Position numbers and translations under genes: made by a program. A stretch of DNA of 6,635 nt from Clostridia bacterium (lineage in GTDB: Bacteria > Bacillota > Clostridia > Oscillospirales > RGIG577), in assembly GCA_017419325.1 (NCBI GenBank), contig JAFOLN010000285.1, positions 1-6,635 on the forward strand, read 5' to 3'. Of the stretch, positions 6,567 to 6,635 are shown piece by piece. How positions within the stretch are numbered: the stretch's first letter is position 1; every line of letters begins with the position of its first letter. The notes beneath the pieces were generated by a model that saw nothing but the letters and a program-made list of their open reading frames with translations, did no database searches and was not told the DNA's origin.

Positions 6567-6635
6567 ATTTTTCGCCTTTTATGAGCATGCAGTCGGTAAA
6601 TCCGCCTGTGGACGCGCCTATGTCGATGGCGTATA
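6565..6635 (-). pseudogene. tlyA: TlyA SAM-binding motif fragment, ended by a frameshift stop; 5' part outside window
   Basis: Read on the minus strand from the window edge, this piece encodes YAIDIGASTGGFTDCMLIKG, the unmistakable S-adenosylmethionine-binding loop of TlyA (DIGASTGGFTDC), then Glu-Lys and a TAA stop at 6567-6565. The remainder of the protein resumes immediately but one base out of frame. Removing the single T of the minus-strand run AAAAATAAA (position 6567) gives a continuous KGEKKVYAVDVGYG, exactly the family pattern. Upstream the gene should hold an S4 RNA-binding domain, which lies outside the window. Confidence 0.85.

Noticed and set aside
1..6635. Search for CRISPR arrays, tRNA or rRNA genes, insertion sequences, phage genes, toxin-antitoxin pairs or a new defence system
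   Set aside because: None was seen. The window is densely filled with conserved housekeeping genes in their usual direction, and the remaining gaps are too small to hide such elements.

Overview
The window looks like chromosomal DNA from a member of the Clostridia (Bacillota). The evidence is the gene order tlyA - nadK - argR - recN, which is a conserved housekeeping string in that group, together with GGAGG-type ribosome binding sites, two likely TTG starts, frequent ATA isoleucine codons at roughly balanced base composition, and a secreted protein with a copper-amine-oxidase-like N-terminal domain, a family expanded in Clostridia. Genus or species cannot be read from this sequence.

Layout: every gene I accept lies on the minus strand, so transcription runs from high to low coordinates. 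In that order: a tlyA-type rRNA 2'-O-methyltransferase (6635-6063, 5' part outside the window, reading frame broken near 6567); nadK, NAD kinase (6043-5186); argR, arginine repressor (5179-4724); recN, DNA repair ATPase (4707-2986); tyrS, tyrosyl-tRNA synthetase (2973-1744); an exported protein with a copper-amine-oxidase-like domain and a divergent CAP-like C-terminus (1729-731); then, after a GC-rich hairpin and a 77-base spacer, the N-terminal half of an MFS transporter (653-1, running off the window). Gaps between the first six genes are only 6 to 19 bases, so they very probably form one operon. The 654-730 spacer is the only stretch without a gene that is large enough to hold regulatory signals; no gap exceeds 300 bases.

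Functionally the operon mixes rRNA modification, NADP supply, arginine-responsive regulation, recombination repair and tRNA charging. This is the usual mixed content of the tlyA-recN string rather than a single pathway. What departs from the usual pattern is downstream of recN: the sporulation genes spoIVB and spo0A, which follow recN in Bacillus subtilis and many Clostridia, are absent and tyrS takes their place.

I found no phage, insertion sequence, CRISPR array, RNA gene or toxin-antitoxin pair, and no convincing new biological system. The points most worth checking are the tlyA frame break, the divergent CAP-like secreted protein, and the recN-tyrS junction that has neither spo genes nor room for a T-box leader.
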